Assembly (NCBI RefSeq): GCF_008831285.2
Contig: NC_045143.1
Span: forward strand, 682,001 to 746,000
Length of the DNA stretch: 64,000 nucleotides
Reading direction: 5' to 3'
Source of the DNA: Nymphaea colorata
Lineage: Eukaryota; Streptophyta; Magnoliopsida; Nymphaeales; Nymphaeaceae
The notes under the pieces were generated by a model. It did not search any database. It was not told the DNA's origin and worked only from the letters and a program-made list of their open reading frames with translations. Made by a program: the position numbers and the translations under genes. Positions 53,282-64,000 of this stretch are shown piece after piece. Position 1 is the stretch's first letter. Every line of letters starts with the position of its first letter.

Positions 53282-54240
53282 GTGTCAGGTATTTTTTATG
53301 TTTCCTCTTTCCATGCTGTTATAGTGTAAAACTGCACCTAGTGCAGCGACGACTTTCGTAGTGGAATAGTGTTTTAATGTGTTGTGGGTGAGGGGTTCTT
53401 GGGTTCAGAAGTCTTTATTCATATAGGAATCTCCTGCGCCTAGGCGGGACAAGCATAAATTTATTTTAGAACATTCAACTTGAAAATTGCATATTTTTTT
53501 CCCCTTCTTTTCTGTTTCAACTCTCTGACGATGTCGATGAATATTGAGAAAGACTCAAAACCCCCCATCATCCTCATTTCTTGTTTGTGTTTCTCTTAAT
53601 TTCTTTTATTATTTTCTTGGTGCTGATTAGCAACAAGTGGGTCTGCATAGTGCTTTTTACTGTATAGTTTCTAGCAGCAACTTACTGGTGAATTATGCTC
53701 ATTCCAGGTCCATGAATGTGGCAGCATTCTGAATTTTTGTCTGCTGATCATGGAAGTTTTGTTCTTGACCACTGTATTCGATAAGACATAGAAGTTGGAC
53801 GTGATAAATAATCTGGTAAGTAATAGTAGAGCACACTTGAGGTGCAAAGGAAATCTGAAGTTCTTCCTGGTTTCCTCAATGTGGAGGAAGCAAAAAGCAG
53901 AACTGCTGGACCGGCCACCTTCCTTGGAAAGGAAATCGAGCCTAATTAATCGTATTTAGTATGATTTTTTTGTTTTATTTTTGAAGTGGAGACTGATGGT
54001 TTTTGGTACCATTTTTTCCCCACTCGTGTTTGAACGATTGTAGGGCTTTCAATATTTTATTGCCCCAAAAGTGAAATGTAGTGAGGGTGGTGATAAATAT
54101 TTCATTGTGTACATTTAAAATTTTACATGCTCTTTATCTAAACAAGATTTGCAGAAACAAGGTTATATTTACAGCACGGTTCAAAATTGCTCTGTAGACG
54201 CAGAATCGTGCTTGACGATTGCATGTATCGGGCAACAACT

Positions 54241-54285
54241 CGTGTGTGTGTGTATATATATATGGAGAGAGAGAGAGAGAGAGAG
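54241..54285. repeat. Compound (GT)(TA)(GA) microsatellite
   Basis: Three adjoining dinucleotide runs in series. Confidence 0.85.
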
Positions 54286-57200
54286 GTTGAAATCCTTCTG
54301 ATCTTGAACTCTATTTAATCAGGGATGTTTGATGTATTGCATTTCTTTTATTGCATCTCTTGCATCCATCTAAATTCGGACAAAGAAATCGACATTCTGT
54401 GGACTGAATAAATAAGAAACCTAGGCGGATAGTTTTATAAGCCGTGTAATCAACTTGGTTGTTCGCAAGGTGTCACATGGAAAGTTTATAGATACAAGTC
54501 ATCATTCTTTCAAGAAAAGTTTTTTAACTGCGTAAACCTTTAACTATGTTGATTAGACAACTCACCTACTTTCTATACTAATATTTATTCGGTTGCATAT
54601 TATGTGAGCTCAACCTTATTGGATTCCCGCATTGAAATGCATTTGAAATGAATGGGACAGTGTCACAGTTCCCGTCTCTTCTTACACTGCCGTTTTTGGG
54701 GCCTTGGACCATTTGTTTCTTTAATCTCTATTTACCTTTTAATTTTTTTTCATTGTGACCATTCTTGTTCCCACAGTTTCCTAATGCTGTGAATTTTTTA
54801 AGTTGCCATTACTCTCGAACTTTTCTTTGGCGCATCACGTTCTGTGACTGCAAGTTGTCGACGGACATGCTATAATTGATCTTAAGAAGGAAGTTTTTTT
54901 TTAAGGCGGAATTGCTCTCAAAATTTTTTCTTATTACGTCACATTCTGTAACCATTAAAAAAATTCTTTTGTCATGGCAATATCGTTGTTTAGCTAGAGA
55001 CATCCACGATATGTTCGGTCATGTCCAAAAGATGTAGATGAAGTCTAACATTTGACATAAGCTCATTTTCTATTCCTTGAACTCGTTTATTATATGACTG
55101 GAACTCATGGTGGACAATGATTTCGAAAGCCCAAGGAAATTTTCAGTCTCTGTTAATTTCAGTCTATGTTCACCTGTTGTCAATGGTTCAGTTTGCTAAG
55201 CAATCACTACTAAATGATGCTTATTTGAGAAATTGTTGGTCAACATTTAATTTTTGATGTACATCGTAGTCAATGAAACAGAGTTCAAGAAAATGATCCA
55301 ACAGAAGCAGGAGAAATGGAAAAGTAGGTTCTAAGTAGCATAAATATCTGCTTTTATGAGGGCAACAAAATTTAGCAGATTGATAAGTCTCTGCTAGTTT
55401 TTTTTTTTTTTTAAAAAAAAAAAATTATACGAAACGTCTGTATTGCTTTTCAAAATCTACTGAATTCCAGAATCTTGTTGACCAACATCAGAAATTGGTC
55501 TGCCTTCCTCCAATTGCTACTTTCTTTGATCAACTGTATTTGCTGTCCCTCAACAACCTTCCACTGAATCTATGCCTTCAACCACCACCACCATTCCTAA
55601 GTTTTCACGATCGCTGTCCCTTCTCAACCAAACCAGCCTTGACAAAAGTAGCTCCTATTCCCTAATGCTTAGACTGTAGATCCCACACCAAGCTACAACT
55701 TCCATGAGTGGACACTTCCATCTACCCTCGCTCTGCATACCTCCACAGAGGAAACTTATTTTTGCTTGCCTGAACTAAGAACACCAGATGAACTGTCATA
55801 TCTACAAGCGACTCGATAATGTGACAACTGAAATATCAAATATAAACGATTTACAAATTTCTTATTAGGAAGAAGTTAATTTAATGAGAGAGAGAGAGAA
55901 CCAATTACTTTGATAAGATGTGAAAATTATACTGCGATTTATGTAGTTGCGTGCTAAGTTGGACCAACAAAGCGAGAACTCATTGGTCCCTGAGGGGATT
56001 GGGTGCAACAACTTGTCGTGGGAGTTGGTAGTCGAAAGCATCAACCTCTTGTTCTACAAAAAGAAGGGGGGAGGGTCACTGATTGTAGTACAGCAGAGGC
56101 GGCACCTCAAAATACTGGAAGAAGCCTTGTAACCTGTGGACACAAAGGGTTGGATAGTAAGTTCTGCTCTCTGCTGGGCGATGGGTTTCCTCGACTCACC
56201 CAGAAAGAGAGAACCCATTTAATTAGTGTTACAAACATCAGCAGGAACACTTTCTGAAAAGGGAAGAGATGCCTACAAAATTCTTTTGGTTATTTGAGAA
56301 CCCCTATGTTCGAGGGCACTGGAATCCAAGCTAGTTCCCACTTACTGCTCGTGGCTATGATCTACAATAATTTCCTCCGCATTTTATTCTATAGATCCAA
56401 AAGATATTGCTTCCTATCAAACTCCAAAGTTGCCAGCAATTGGCCACCGCAGCAAGAACTTTAGAACGTACAAAATTTGTAGGACCCGTCGATCGATTCA
56501 CGACGGGAGAAAATTTTCAAAATTTGAAAACAACAAACAACCAAACGCTTAAAGTAGAAGTGACATTATGCATCTACTTATTATACCTTTCTTAAAGTGT
56601 CAATCCTTCTTCTTTGAATGGCAGAGTGGATCCAACTAAGCCTCTGCTTCATCATCTACCATACCTCACATGCACCAACTTAACTAGAAATAATAATAAT
56701 AATAATAAACAAATAACTAAATAATATACAATTTTAAAGATTCAAACCAGGTGTTGTCGGCCGATACAAACTCATATATCACCAATTTTGGTGATACTGT
56801 TGACTTAATTTAATGGTGTATACTTCCAAGTGGGGCGCTTTATAATGTAGAAGATCAATCATTTGGTGGAGAGAATAATGCATCTTTTCTAGAAGCAGTT
56901 CCATCCTTCTTTGTAGAGCAAATTGCAGATTCGAAAATGCTTTGCCCATTTAAACAAGGCACGCGCAAAGTGGAGGCAATCATTTTTCAGTTCTTTCTAA
57001 ACAACTTTTCGGCCTCCTACAGCACACTGCTAATCTCAGAAGCAACGCTGCAACAGTAACTTCCTTTTTTTTTTTTTTTTTTTTTTATCTGAATGGAAAA
57101 AGAGGACAGGGATCCTGGGGGTCAGGTTGAGCTAAATATGAAGAAGAAGCCAATCAAAGGAAGAATAATGGGCTGACAAAATGTGAAGAGACAAAGAATT

Positions 57201-57363
57201 CTCGTTCTCACTGAGATATTGTTGCGATAATCCTTTTCTTTTCTTTTCTTTTTCATGAGGCACATGTTGAAACTCATTTTATAAATTTGATTTAATTTAT
57301 GTAATACATAATCATTAAAAAAGCAATAGCCAAGCAACTGGCCAATGCAAATGCACCTTTTGT

Positions 57364-57390
57364 GTATATATATATATATATATATATATA
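57364..57390. repeat. (TA)n microsatellite
   Basis: About 13 TA units in the spacer upstream of the membrane-protein gene. Confidence 0.85.
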
Positions 57391-58938
57391 AACCATCCGA
57401 CCATTCATCCATCCAGAGTCTCCTGCATGCACATCCATAATAACGGATGTTGAACTTTCTCATATGTTATATATAGTACAAATCCATTTTAACCTTTTAT
57501 TTAAGCATTTCAAGATGTCTTTGAGGTTAAATTTGAATGCCTTTTACAAAAAGGAGATATAAGGAATGCATTATTTCTATAAGCTACCCTTAATTTTTTA
57601 TAATCTTGAACTGCTAAGATTGTTAAAATATCAGAGGGACCAAACAGAAACACCCGTCACTTGGGTAGGAGGCTAGATTTCTCCAACTTAAAATAGGATT
57701 AAAAATTTTAATATCACCAGGTTGTATCTATGTTAACAAAATTTAAACATAGTTCCGAAAAGCAAATTTGTCCATCAAAATGATCCTAAAATTTTAACCG
57801 ATGCATAAATAAATCTGCCCTAAAACCTTAGAATCCATGCACATTATGAATGAATTTGTCAAAGCAGGATAGACGAATTCAGGAACTAATAAAATATGGC
57901 TTGTGTAAAAAGCAGAAAACTGTTTTGATCAAGTTAATATTAATATGATATAATAATATGACATTGCTAATTGCCTTTTACATGTTTTACATTTTTGGTA
58001 CAGGATTGATTTTTCAAATCTTGCAAATAAAATCACAATCTCTTGAAAATTGCGTGGTTGTATGGCCAGATATTACTACTTTGCAAACTCTTTTATCTGT
58101 ATTGGAAACTTTTTCAGATAAAATGATAATAATTTTTTTAATTGTCTCCCTTCTGATTGCCTGCCATTGACGAAGCAGTATCTCCACAAGCAGAAATTAT
58201 CCGTAAATTTCATCCCTTTTTAATCGACAAAAATAACTCTGCCAAATTTTCCAGCTTCACTCGATCCATACTCACGCGTGAAGGCAGGTGAAGAGGCATG
58301 GCATGGTCAAAAAAATTATAAAAGGGAAGAGAGAGAAGAAAAAAGGAAAGACAGCTCTGATTTTGATTTTAGAGAAGGAAACGTCACTCCTTGGTTCTCC
58401 ACGCAGATTTCTGTGAATTTTTTGTCATCTACTTTGGAAAAGAAATTTGGTTTTTATTTTTCGCTTTCTAAAGCCCCATGTGAACAGCCATCGATGGACG
58501 TGACTTTTCCAACGGTACCTCATCCCCTAGCCTTAATCAAGGCCATCGACTACAAGATAATCCCCTTCTGTCACTCCCGGGAGATCATGAAAATGCACTC
58601 ATGGTGGTTTTCCTCTGGCAGCCACCAGAATTTTAGAGCGGCCAAATCTTGAGAGGAGAAACATAACAAAAAGGGGTTTCGCAGAGATATTGCCGTGATT
58701 TGCCGAGTAAGGACGAGATATTTTAGGCAAGTTTGTTCCTGGAAACATTGAAGAAAGTTGATTGTGGGAGGTGCTTGCGTAGCCTGTTCTGCAGATATAT
58801 CACCGTGGGAGTTTTCGATACACGAAGATGAGACGTTTCTGTGGTGTTTGTGAAATGGGTGTGCGGTTCTGGAAAGAAAAAGGAGGTTCTCTTGAGTAGT
58901 TTGTTTTTGGTGGTTTTGTAGACAGAAATTGAAGAGAA

Positions 58939-59888
58939 ATGGGGTCATTGAGCAGTTTGGGTATTGGTCTGAGCCTCGTTTTTGGGTGTCTCTTTCTCGC
59001 TTTGCTTGCGGAGCTCTACTATGTTCTTTGGTGGAAGAAGAGACTGAACAGGGAGATTGAGGATGAGTACAACAGCTCAATGAAGGAGCTCCTCTATCTC
59101 TTCTGCTGGAAGAAGCGTGCTTCGATGAGTTCCGCTGCAGTAAACCCCAAGAAGTTTGTATTGCAGGTAGAAACGCTAGTGCCCGTAACTTACATGAGCA
59201 GAACCAGCAGCCGGGCTCAAACAAGGACCTTCTTCTCATGCCTTTTGGGGAGGAGAGCGTTGAGTCTGAGATCATGAGGCTGCACCATCTGTCTGGTCCA
59301 CCGAGATTTCTCTTCACCATCAAGGAGGAAACCAAGGAAGATATGGAATCCGAAGATGGGAGGTCAAGGTGTGGGAGGAGTAGAAGAGGGTCTAGCACAA
59401 AAAGCCTGAGTGATCTTCTAGTTGCCGTCGAAACGCCATTTACTACCCCACTTTCCTCTCCATCATTTCTCACTCCTGTTGCTCTGACTCCTGATTACCA
59501 TTACCCAAACCTCCCATTTCTGAATGGGTTCAATCCACTCTTTGAATCAAGCATAGAAGGGGAGCTCAACAGGTGGAGATCATCGCCGCCTCCGAAATTC
59601 AGGTTTCTGAGGGATGCAGAGGAGAAGCTCTGCAGGAAGCTGATGGAAGCTCAGAAGATTCACCAAAAATCTGGGTGTCTTCTGGAAGAGAAGGCGAACA
59701 ACCCCAAGAGTTGTTCTGGTCCATCAGCAAAAGAGGAAGACGGGTCTTTCATTACCATAATCATAAACAAAAGCACAGAGAACCAACAAATTCAGCCTCC
59801 TCCATCTGGGTCTTCACAGGTACTACCGTTGCAATCTTCCCCACCAGAAAGCACAATACCAGTTAGTAGAAAATCCATGTTCCATTAA
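58939..59888 (+). CDS. Plant single-span membrane protein of unknown function, with an apparent one-base frameshift
   Basis: Belongs to a plant-specific family of uncharacterised membrane-anchored proteins. Frame 1 from 58939 gives a signal-anchor (SLGIGLSLVFGCLFLALLAELYY, cited in two parts: 6-17 and 18-28), a WWKKR basic stop-transfer, then EIEDEYNSSMKELLYLFCWKKR. The second frame supplies the rest: NKDLLLMPFGEESVESEIM, RLHHLSGPPRFLFTIKEETK, SLSDLLVAVETPF, PPPKFRFLRDAEEKLCRKL, and a Ser/Pro tail ending at 59888. The two frames meet around 59145-59148 (AACCCCAAGAAG): one extra C there would read NPQEVCIAG and join them into 316 aa, and the total span (950 nt) is one short of a multiple of three. 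Either a sequencing error in a short C run or a real frameshift. No intron fits: any GT-AG pair in the overlap is too short. Confidence 0.8.
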
Positions 59889-61471
59889 CATCTCAACAGT
59901 GAAACTAATCTTTTCGTTGTATCTAATGATGCCTGTAAAATTTAATATTACATTGGGAATTACAGTATGCTCATTTTATTCTCCAATGGTTTTCATGGGG
60001 ACCCAGGTAGGCTGAGATTTATCATCTGTACACAAAGTGGAATTCTATAATGCAAGAGCCCGTTTAGTTGTTATCATCGCCCACAGCAGTTAGTTTCTGG
60101 CTTTTTAGTCTGTTAACCTGAGATTAGATTCTTAGCGTTGTTTTTCTCTCTTTTGTGGTCTTATACACCTGCCAGCATCCCATGGGTGGGAGTTGCCTTG
60201 TATTTACAAAGAAGACAATGTAGTTTAATGTTTGAACATGAGAATCTCTTCATTTCCATTGCCTGGGAGTTGGTGGAGTCTTCTCTTTGCACACCTCTTT
60301 CACCAGACATGCTTCAGTTTTAAAATTTAAAATGCCAGCATAAGTTTCTCATGAAATAGGGGCATTTTTCTGCATTAGGTTCTTCTTTCTCACCGGCCTC
60401 CAAAAGTTCCTTCATTCTTTTCTATTTTTCTGCCTATTTTGGATTTTTGATATGCTCTGCCCATTTGACGACAAACAGAGTTGGCTGTTAGTCTTCTTGC
60501 TGCATGTGAATCTTTGTTTTACATAGGGCAGTCCTAATCAACCAAGCGTTGGTGAAGAGTAAAGTTCGTTTCAAACCTCACATTTCCCTGTGAAAAAAGA
60601 AAAAAACAAAGGTTTGAATCCCAATATCCTTCAGCCTAATAGGGGCACAACTGCCCAAATGAAAATTTGTCTTATCTGATAATTTTATTCTTACCTTTGA
60701 TATCTGAACTCTTTGTGTGGACATCATGGTCATTTTAGATTTGCTGCAGAAACCTTCCATGGGGTATTGAATGTAGGCCCAGGAAAGGAACCTTCAAGAT
60801 TGTAGGCGTAAACTGTACAGTAACTTCTCTGTGCTCCCTCATCTGAGTGCGGACCACCGCAGGGAGAGGCAGATGCAATTTTTTTTAGTGATACGATTAT
60901 TTCTTGGAAGATATGTTTTAAGCAAACTATATTCATGAAAAACAAGATTCATGTCCACATCTTGCTTTAATTTATGCATTGACCATTCTTTATGCTGCTT
61001 TTATCTTTAATGGGTTTAGGCAGACATGCCCAGATATTGTTGTTATATCGAAATTTATTTCAAGAATTTTTCCCAGAAAAGAGACCTGTAATTATGATTG
61101 CTTCTCGCTACCATCATCTTGACCGTTGAATTGTCCGGTAAAGTTTATCCGTCCAACGAAGGGCGAGAGGAAGCATATTACTTTTGTTAACTGAGTCATG
61201 TCTACAAGACTGAACAAGGGTTACTTTTCCCCTTTTTCTACTTATTTTTTTTCTTCAATGATATTATGAAAACCTGTAAGCTAGTGCTTATTTTTTGCCT
61301 TCTTATAAGGATCAAGATGGCAGCTTTGTCGAAAGTTTGGTGTACTGTATACCAGAAAATCATAATGAAAGAGAGAATAAATCACGGGCTAAATGAGGAG
61401 GGGCCCATTCTAGAAGAAGAAGTGGCTGGTGAATATATATATATATATATATAATCTTGCACCTAACCAGA
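59889..61471. other. Spacer downstream of the membrane-protein gene
   Basis: Probably the 3' UTR for the first few hundred bases, then AT-rich DNA without a recognisable gene. A segment near 60059 (gagcccgtttagttgttatc) resembles a MITE end but has no partner. Confidence 0.5.
61436..61454. repeat. (TA)n microsatellite beside the foldback
   Basis: A short TA run immediately outside the left arm of the large foldback. Confidence 0.8.
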
Positions 61472-61823
61472 GCCATATGGTTCGCCCAGTTAAGGTAAGG
61501 AAAGTGCCGGCCGGAGAACGGCAGATCAGGCTGCGAGTGGCATAGAATCCATCTTAGGTGGAGGCAAGGGGGAAGCGCCAGCGAGCTCTCCCCTGCCATT
61601 GCCGGACTGACAACAGAATGGGTGTCTGCCGGAGCTCCACTGGACCGGTGGGAAGGCCCGACGGCTGCCCCCCATTCTGTTGTCGGTCCGGCAATGGCAG
61701 GGGAGAGCTCGCTGGCGCTTCCCCCTTCCCTCCACCTAAGATGGGTTCTATGCCAATGGCAGCCTGATCTGCCTTTCTCCGGCTGAGACTTTCCCCTTAC
61801 AGTAACTGGACAAACCATATGGC
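61472..61823. mobile_element. GC-rich foldback (long inverted repeat) element
   Basis: Left arm 61472-61622 and right arm 61671-61823 are reverse complements over about 150 bases, nine in ten positions by eye, around a 48-base loop. Matching landmarks: gccatatggtt at the outer ends, gccggagaa.ggcagatcagg, catcttaggtggagg, aagcgccagcgagctctccc, and caacagaatggg at the inner ends. Because the arms mirror each other, nearly the same 69-residue open frame appears on both strands (61558-61767 plus, 61526-61735 minus). No transposase is present. Candidates are a non-autonomous foldback/MITE or a young hairpin RNA locus. I see no clear target-site duplication at its edges. Confidence 0.85.
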
Positions 61824-62252
61824 CTCGCTATATATTTGTTCGCGACCAGCTGATGAGAACTCCTTTCATGCATATTTGAGAGACGTTCATGGGGATGGTT
61901 GACAATTGATGAAGATCAGGAAGTGAACAGTTCGGATTCAGTTGCTATAAACTCGCATTAGTAAATCAGATTTGAAAAAGGAGGAAAACCCAAAAATTTC
62001 AAGAACATGCACTAATCGTGGACAACAGAAAAGCCACAACATGTGCTTTGTATATCACACGACAATAAAAAAAAAAAAAATTCTGTGATTTGTTTCAGTG
62101 CCAAAAACAGGTACTGAGATTGAGTATCCCTCTAGGTACTCCACGACAGTAAACCAGGCAGGTCTAAGAATGCCTTATTATTTGGCCCGTGATAGTCCTC
62201 CTCCTCCTACCCCTAAGTCTTAGGACATATATACCACAAGGCCTACTAAAAT

Positions 62253-62630
62253 GAGAGGGCAGATCTTAATAATCAAGTTATGCCTTCATTAACGCTGCCA
62301 ACTCCAAAGAAAAGGGCCCACTCAAAAAGTAGTTGTAAGCTGACTTTTTGAAATATTGCACAATAACTTATTTATTTATGAATCGTGATATCTGTTAAGA
62401 CTTGGAGAATTCTACGTTGTTCGATAGTTAAAAATTGAAGATCAGACACTATAAAAGAAAAGAGCATTGGCGATGCGACAATTGTTCATAGTTTTTTTAC
62501 AATAATAATCTGGTAATATCCAGCACACATGGCAGCATTATATGTATAATTGATATGAGCGTGAGAGCGCAAATCTTAGTCATCAAAATGAATTATGCCC
62601 TTACTAGTGCTGCCAACTCAAAAGAAAAGC
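62253..62630 (+). repeat. Two spaced copies of a 65-bp segment
   Basis: 62253-62316 and 62561-62628 share tgagag.gca.atctta, atcaa, ttatgcc.t, ta.cgctgccaact and aaagaaaag in order, about 80 percent identical by eye, 300 bases apart and in the same orientation. They could be the ends of a small LTR-like or solo-repeat insertion or a segmental duplication; nothing between them is coding. Confidence 0.65.
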
Positions 62631-62935
62631 GCTGCACATGTTCTTGTTTGATGAACAAAAGTATGTAGGTCACATTCCCATCATCAAATTTTGACAAGGT
62701 GGTAATGGACTCTCTCAAAAATTTTCTTGCTTCACCTGCCTTGGGATCTCCGATGGTGCTTTTCTTCTTAATCACCGAATCGCGTCGCTTTCTCCTGATA
62801 AATGGCAGGCAGCAGAAAACATTGGCCTTGTGATCTTCGTCTTCCTGTTTCTGTAGGAGCAGGTGGTTGATGAATTTGCGCTGTCCAGCTCGTCTATATT
62901 GGACCCCATCACCCGTCATCTGCGCGTTTGCTTCT

Positions 62936-62954
62936 CTCTCTCTCTCTCTCTCTG
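62936..62954. repeat. (TC)n microsatellite
   Basis: About nine TC units within the minus-strand frame noted above. Confidence 0.8.
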
Positions 62955-63354
62955 TTCTTGTCCTTTGCTTGAACATAATTAGCCAATGACATTATGAAAT
63001 GTGAACCTTTCAAATCATCTGCTGTCTTGGAGTGCTTTTGCGTTACAGCTCAAGGGAAATTAATGACATTAACCATCAAAAAATGTCACATCAATGAGCA
63101 TAATCTTCAAACTCTCACCAACTGAATTTGAATTTTACGTTATAGACACGAGAAAAATCCATTTTTGGCCGTATGGGAAACTGCGGCCCAGATCATCTCT
63201 TCTTTGAAAGAAGAGAAGATTGCTTATAAGAGCTCCATTTGGAGAGTTTAGTTTCAGTTGGTAGGAGTAGTATTTCATCCTACCACTCCGATGAGAGCGG
63301 AAGCACCCACCATCCTTTGTATGGAACTTACTTTCCATGCCTCGGATTCATTTG

Positions 63355-63438
63355 GGGAGTTAGATTTAAGACTTTTGCAGCAAAAGAATGCTAACAATTT
63401 AACAGGAGTTAGATTTAAGACTTTTGCAGCAAGAGAAC
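63355..63438 (+). repeat. Near-perfect spaced direct repeat of about 32 bp
   Basis: The stretch gttagatttaagacttttg followed by cagcaaaagaa occurs at 63358 and again at 63409 with one or two differences (cagcaagagaa), separated by about 20 bases. Confidence 0.85.
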
Positions 63439-64000
63439 GTTAAGCATTCAACACTCCACAGCTTTGGTTTAGTGTTTTCTGCCTCAGGCAACTTGAATAT
63501 CCAAAGAAATAAAGGAAAATATGTCTGATTTTCAAAAGAATCCTGCACATTTAAAATTCAATTTATTATGTTCACGAAAAGATAAACTCCTAATGAACCG
63601 AATTGCAGATTTAATTAGATAGGATCCCAATTGGCAAGAGCTCCACTTATCTGATTTCGATTCCCTGGTTTTGTTCCTTAATTAGCTTTCAGAAAATGGT
63701 CATCCTTTTCTTTATCACATTTTGAACACTACAAATCAAATGATATACGCTTAGATCTGAACCGAGTCTGTTTATGATGCACATCTAAACTACCCAACAA
63801 TGCAGAGTGCCACTTTTCAATAAAATAACACTCGGTAAAAAAAAAAAAAAAGGTTACTCGAGAAAAGGGAAAGAATTTTGAGAGGTATACTACTCAGCAG
63901 CTTCCTGCCAAGCTGAAAAGAGGTTGAGAAAGAACAAAAGCAAAAGCCAAAGGCAAACGACACTGCACGATGGGCTCATTTTGTCTTTCTGCTTCCCTCT

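Larger units (their letters stand above)
53282..58938. other. Long spacer between KRR1 and the membrane-protein gene
   Basis: About 5.6 kb. The first several hundred bases should include the KRR1 3' UTR. Simple repeats occur: GT/TA/GA compound tract (54241-54285), poly-T then poly-A (55400-55424), poly-T (57067-57087) and TA (57364-57390). A mixed patch at 55470-56260 has Pro-rich-looking short frames with stops, possibly a decayed repeat, but I cannot assign it. No intact gene is supported. The last 250 bases should contain the promoter and 5' UTR of the downstream gene. Confidence 0.5.
61824..64000. other. Right-end spacer with local duplications
   Basis: No recognised gene. Two local duplications are present (62253/62560 and 63355/63406). 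A minus-strand open frame at 62593-62976 (127 aa, rich in Lys/Arg) has no family signature I know. Confidence 0.5.

Noticed and set aside
55470-56260. Pro-rich and Gln-rich short frames suggestive of a decayed repeat or retroelement spacer
   Set aside because: No diagnostic motif (no reverse transcriptase, integrase, protease or terminal repeats) could be identified, so no element is called.
58571-59473. 300-aa minus-strand open frame
   Set aside because: Lies antisense to the membrane-protein gene and its promoter; composition is that of a shadow frame (Ser/Leu/His-rich) with no domain.
61526-61767. Two 69-aa frames on opposite strands with nearly the same peptide
   Set aside because: Consequence of the inverted-repeat symmetry, not independent genes.
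62593-62976. 127-aa minus-strand frame, basic, with a TC microsatellite near its start
   Set aside because: No recognisable motif or splice context, and it overlaps local repeats. It stays unassigned, not disproved.

Overview
The window is nuclear DNA from a seed plant, almost certainly a flowering plant. The genes are split by GT-AG introns, the spacers are AT-rich with long TA tracts, and the recognisable products are plant-type: TGD2 (chloroplast lipid import), MOT1 (molybdate transport), a GT14 arabinogalactan glucuronosyltransferase, a land-plant kinesin-10 and a plant SWIM zinc-finger protein. I cannot name the species. No operons, CRISPR arrays, tRNAs, rRNAs or intact retroelements were seen.

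Layout, left to right. (1) 150-4923 minus: kinesin-10 motor, 17 exons resolved to the base (692 aa). (2) 7049-9562 plus: TIM9, two exons around a 2.2 kb intron, with site II and telo-box motifs just upstream. (3) 11422-14972 minus: TGD2, five exons (375 aa). (4) 16251-16533 plus: an orphan exon-like fragment with no start codon. (5) 19629-19971 plus: the mitoribosomal twin-CX9C protein mS37, probably with a non-coding first exon near 17.9-18.0 kb. (6) 20.97-21.21 kb minus: a cytochrome P450 C-terminal relic. (7) 23359-27271 minus: GT14 glucuronosyltransferase, four exons (414 aa). (8) 29394-30809 minus: intronless, GC-rich MOT1. (9) 35457-38214 minus: SWIM zinc-finger protein of the MULE-transposase-related class (722 aa), with a 5' UTR intron reaching about 40.6 kb. 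(10) 42.0-44.7 kb: pyrimidine-rich minisatellite, orphan splice-like sites and repeated TE-terminus-like motifs. (11) 47073-53281 plus: KRR1, 12 coding exons (407 aa), including a GC-AG intron. (12) 58939-59888 plus: a plant membrane-anchored protein whose frame is broken by what looks like one missing base. (13) 61472-61823: a striking GC-rich foldback with arms of about 150 bp. The remainder is AT-rich spacer with local duplications.

The genes do not form a single pathway. Several serve organelle or ribosome biogenesis (TIM9 and mS37 in mitochondria, TGD2 in the plastid envelope, KRR1 in the nucleolus), which is unremarkable for a random plant euchromatic segment. No coherent undescribed multi-gene system is evident. 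The items most worth a second look are the long foldback, the GC-AG intron and 22-nt microexon, the frameshifted membrane gene, the orphan exon, and the complex around 42-44.7 kb. All splice models were made by eye from consensus sites, reading-frame continuity and remembered family sequence; no alignment or transcript data were available.
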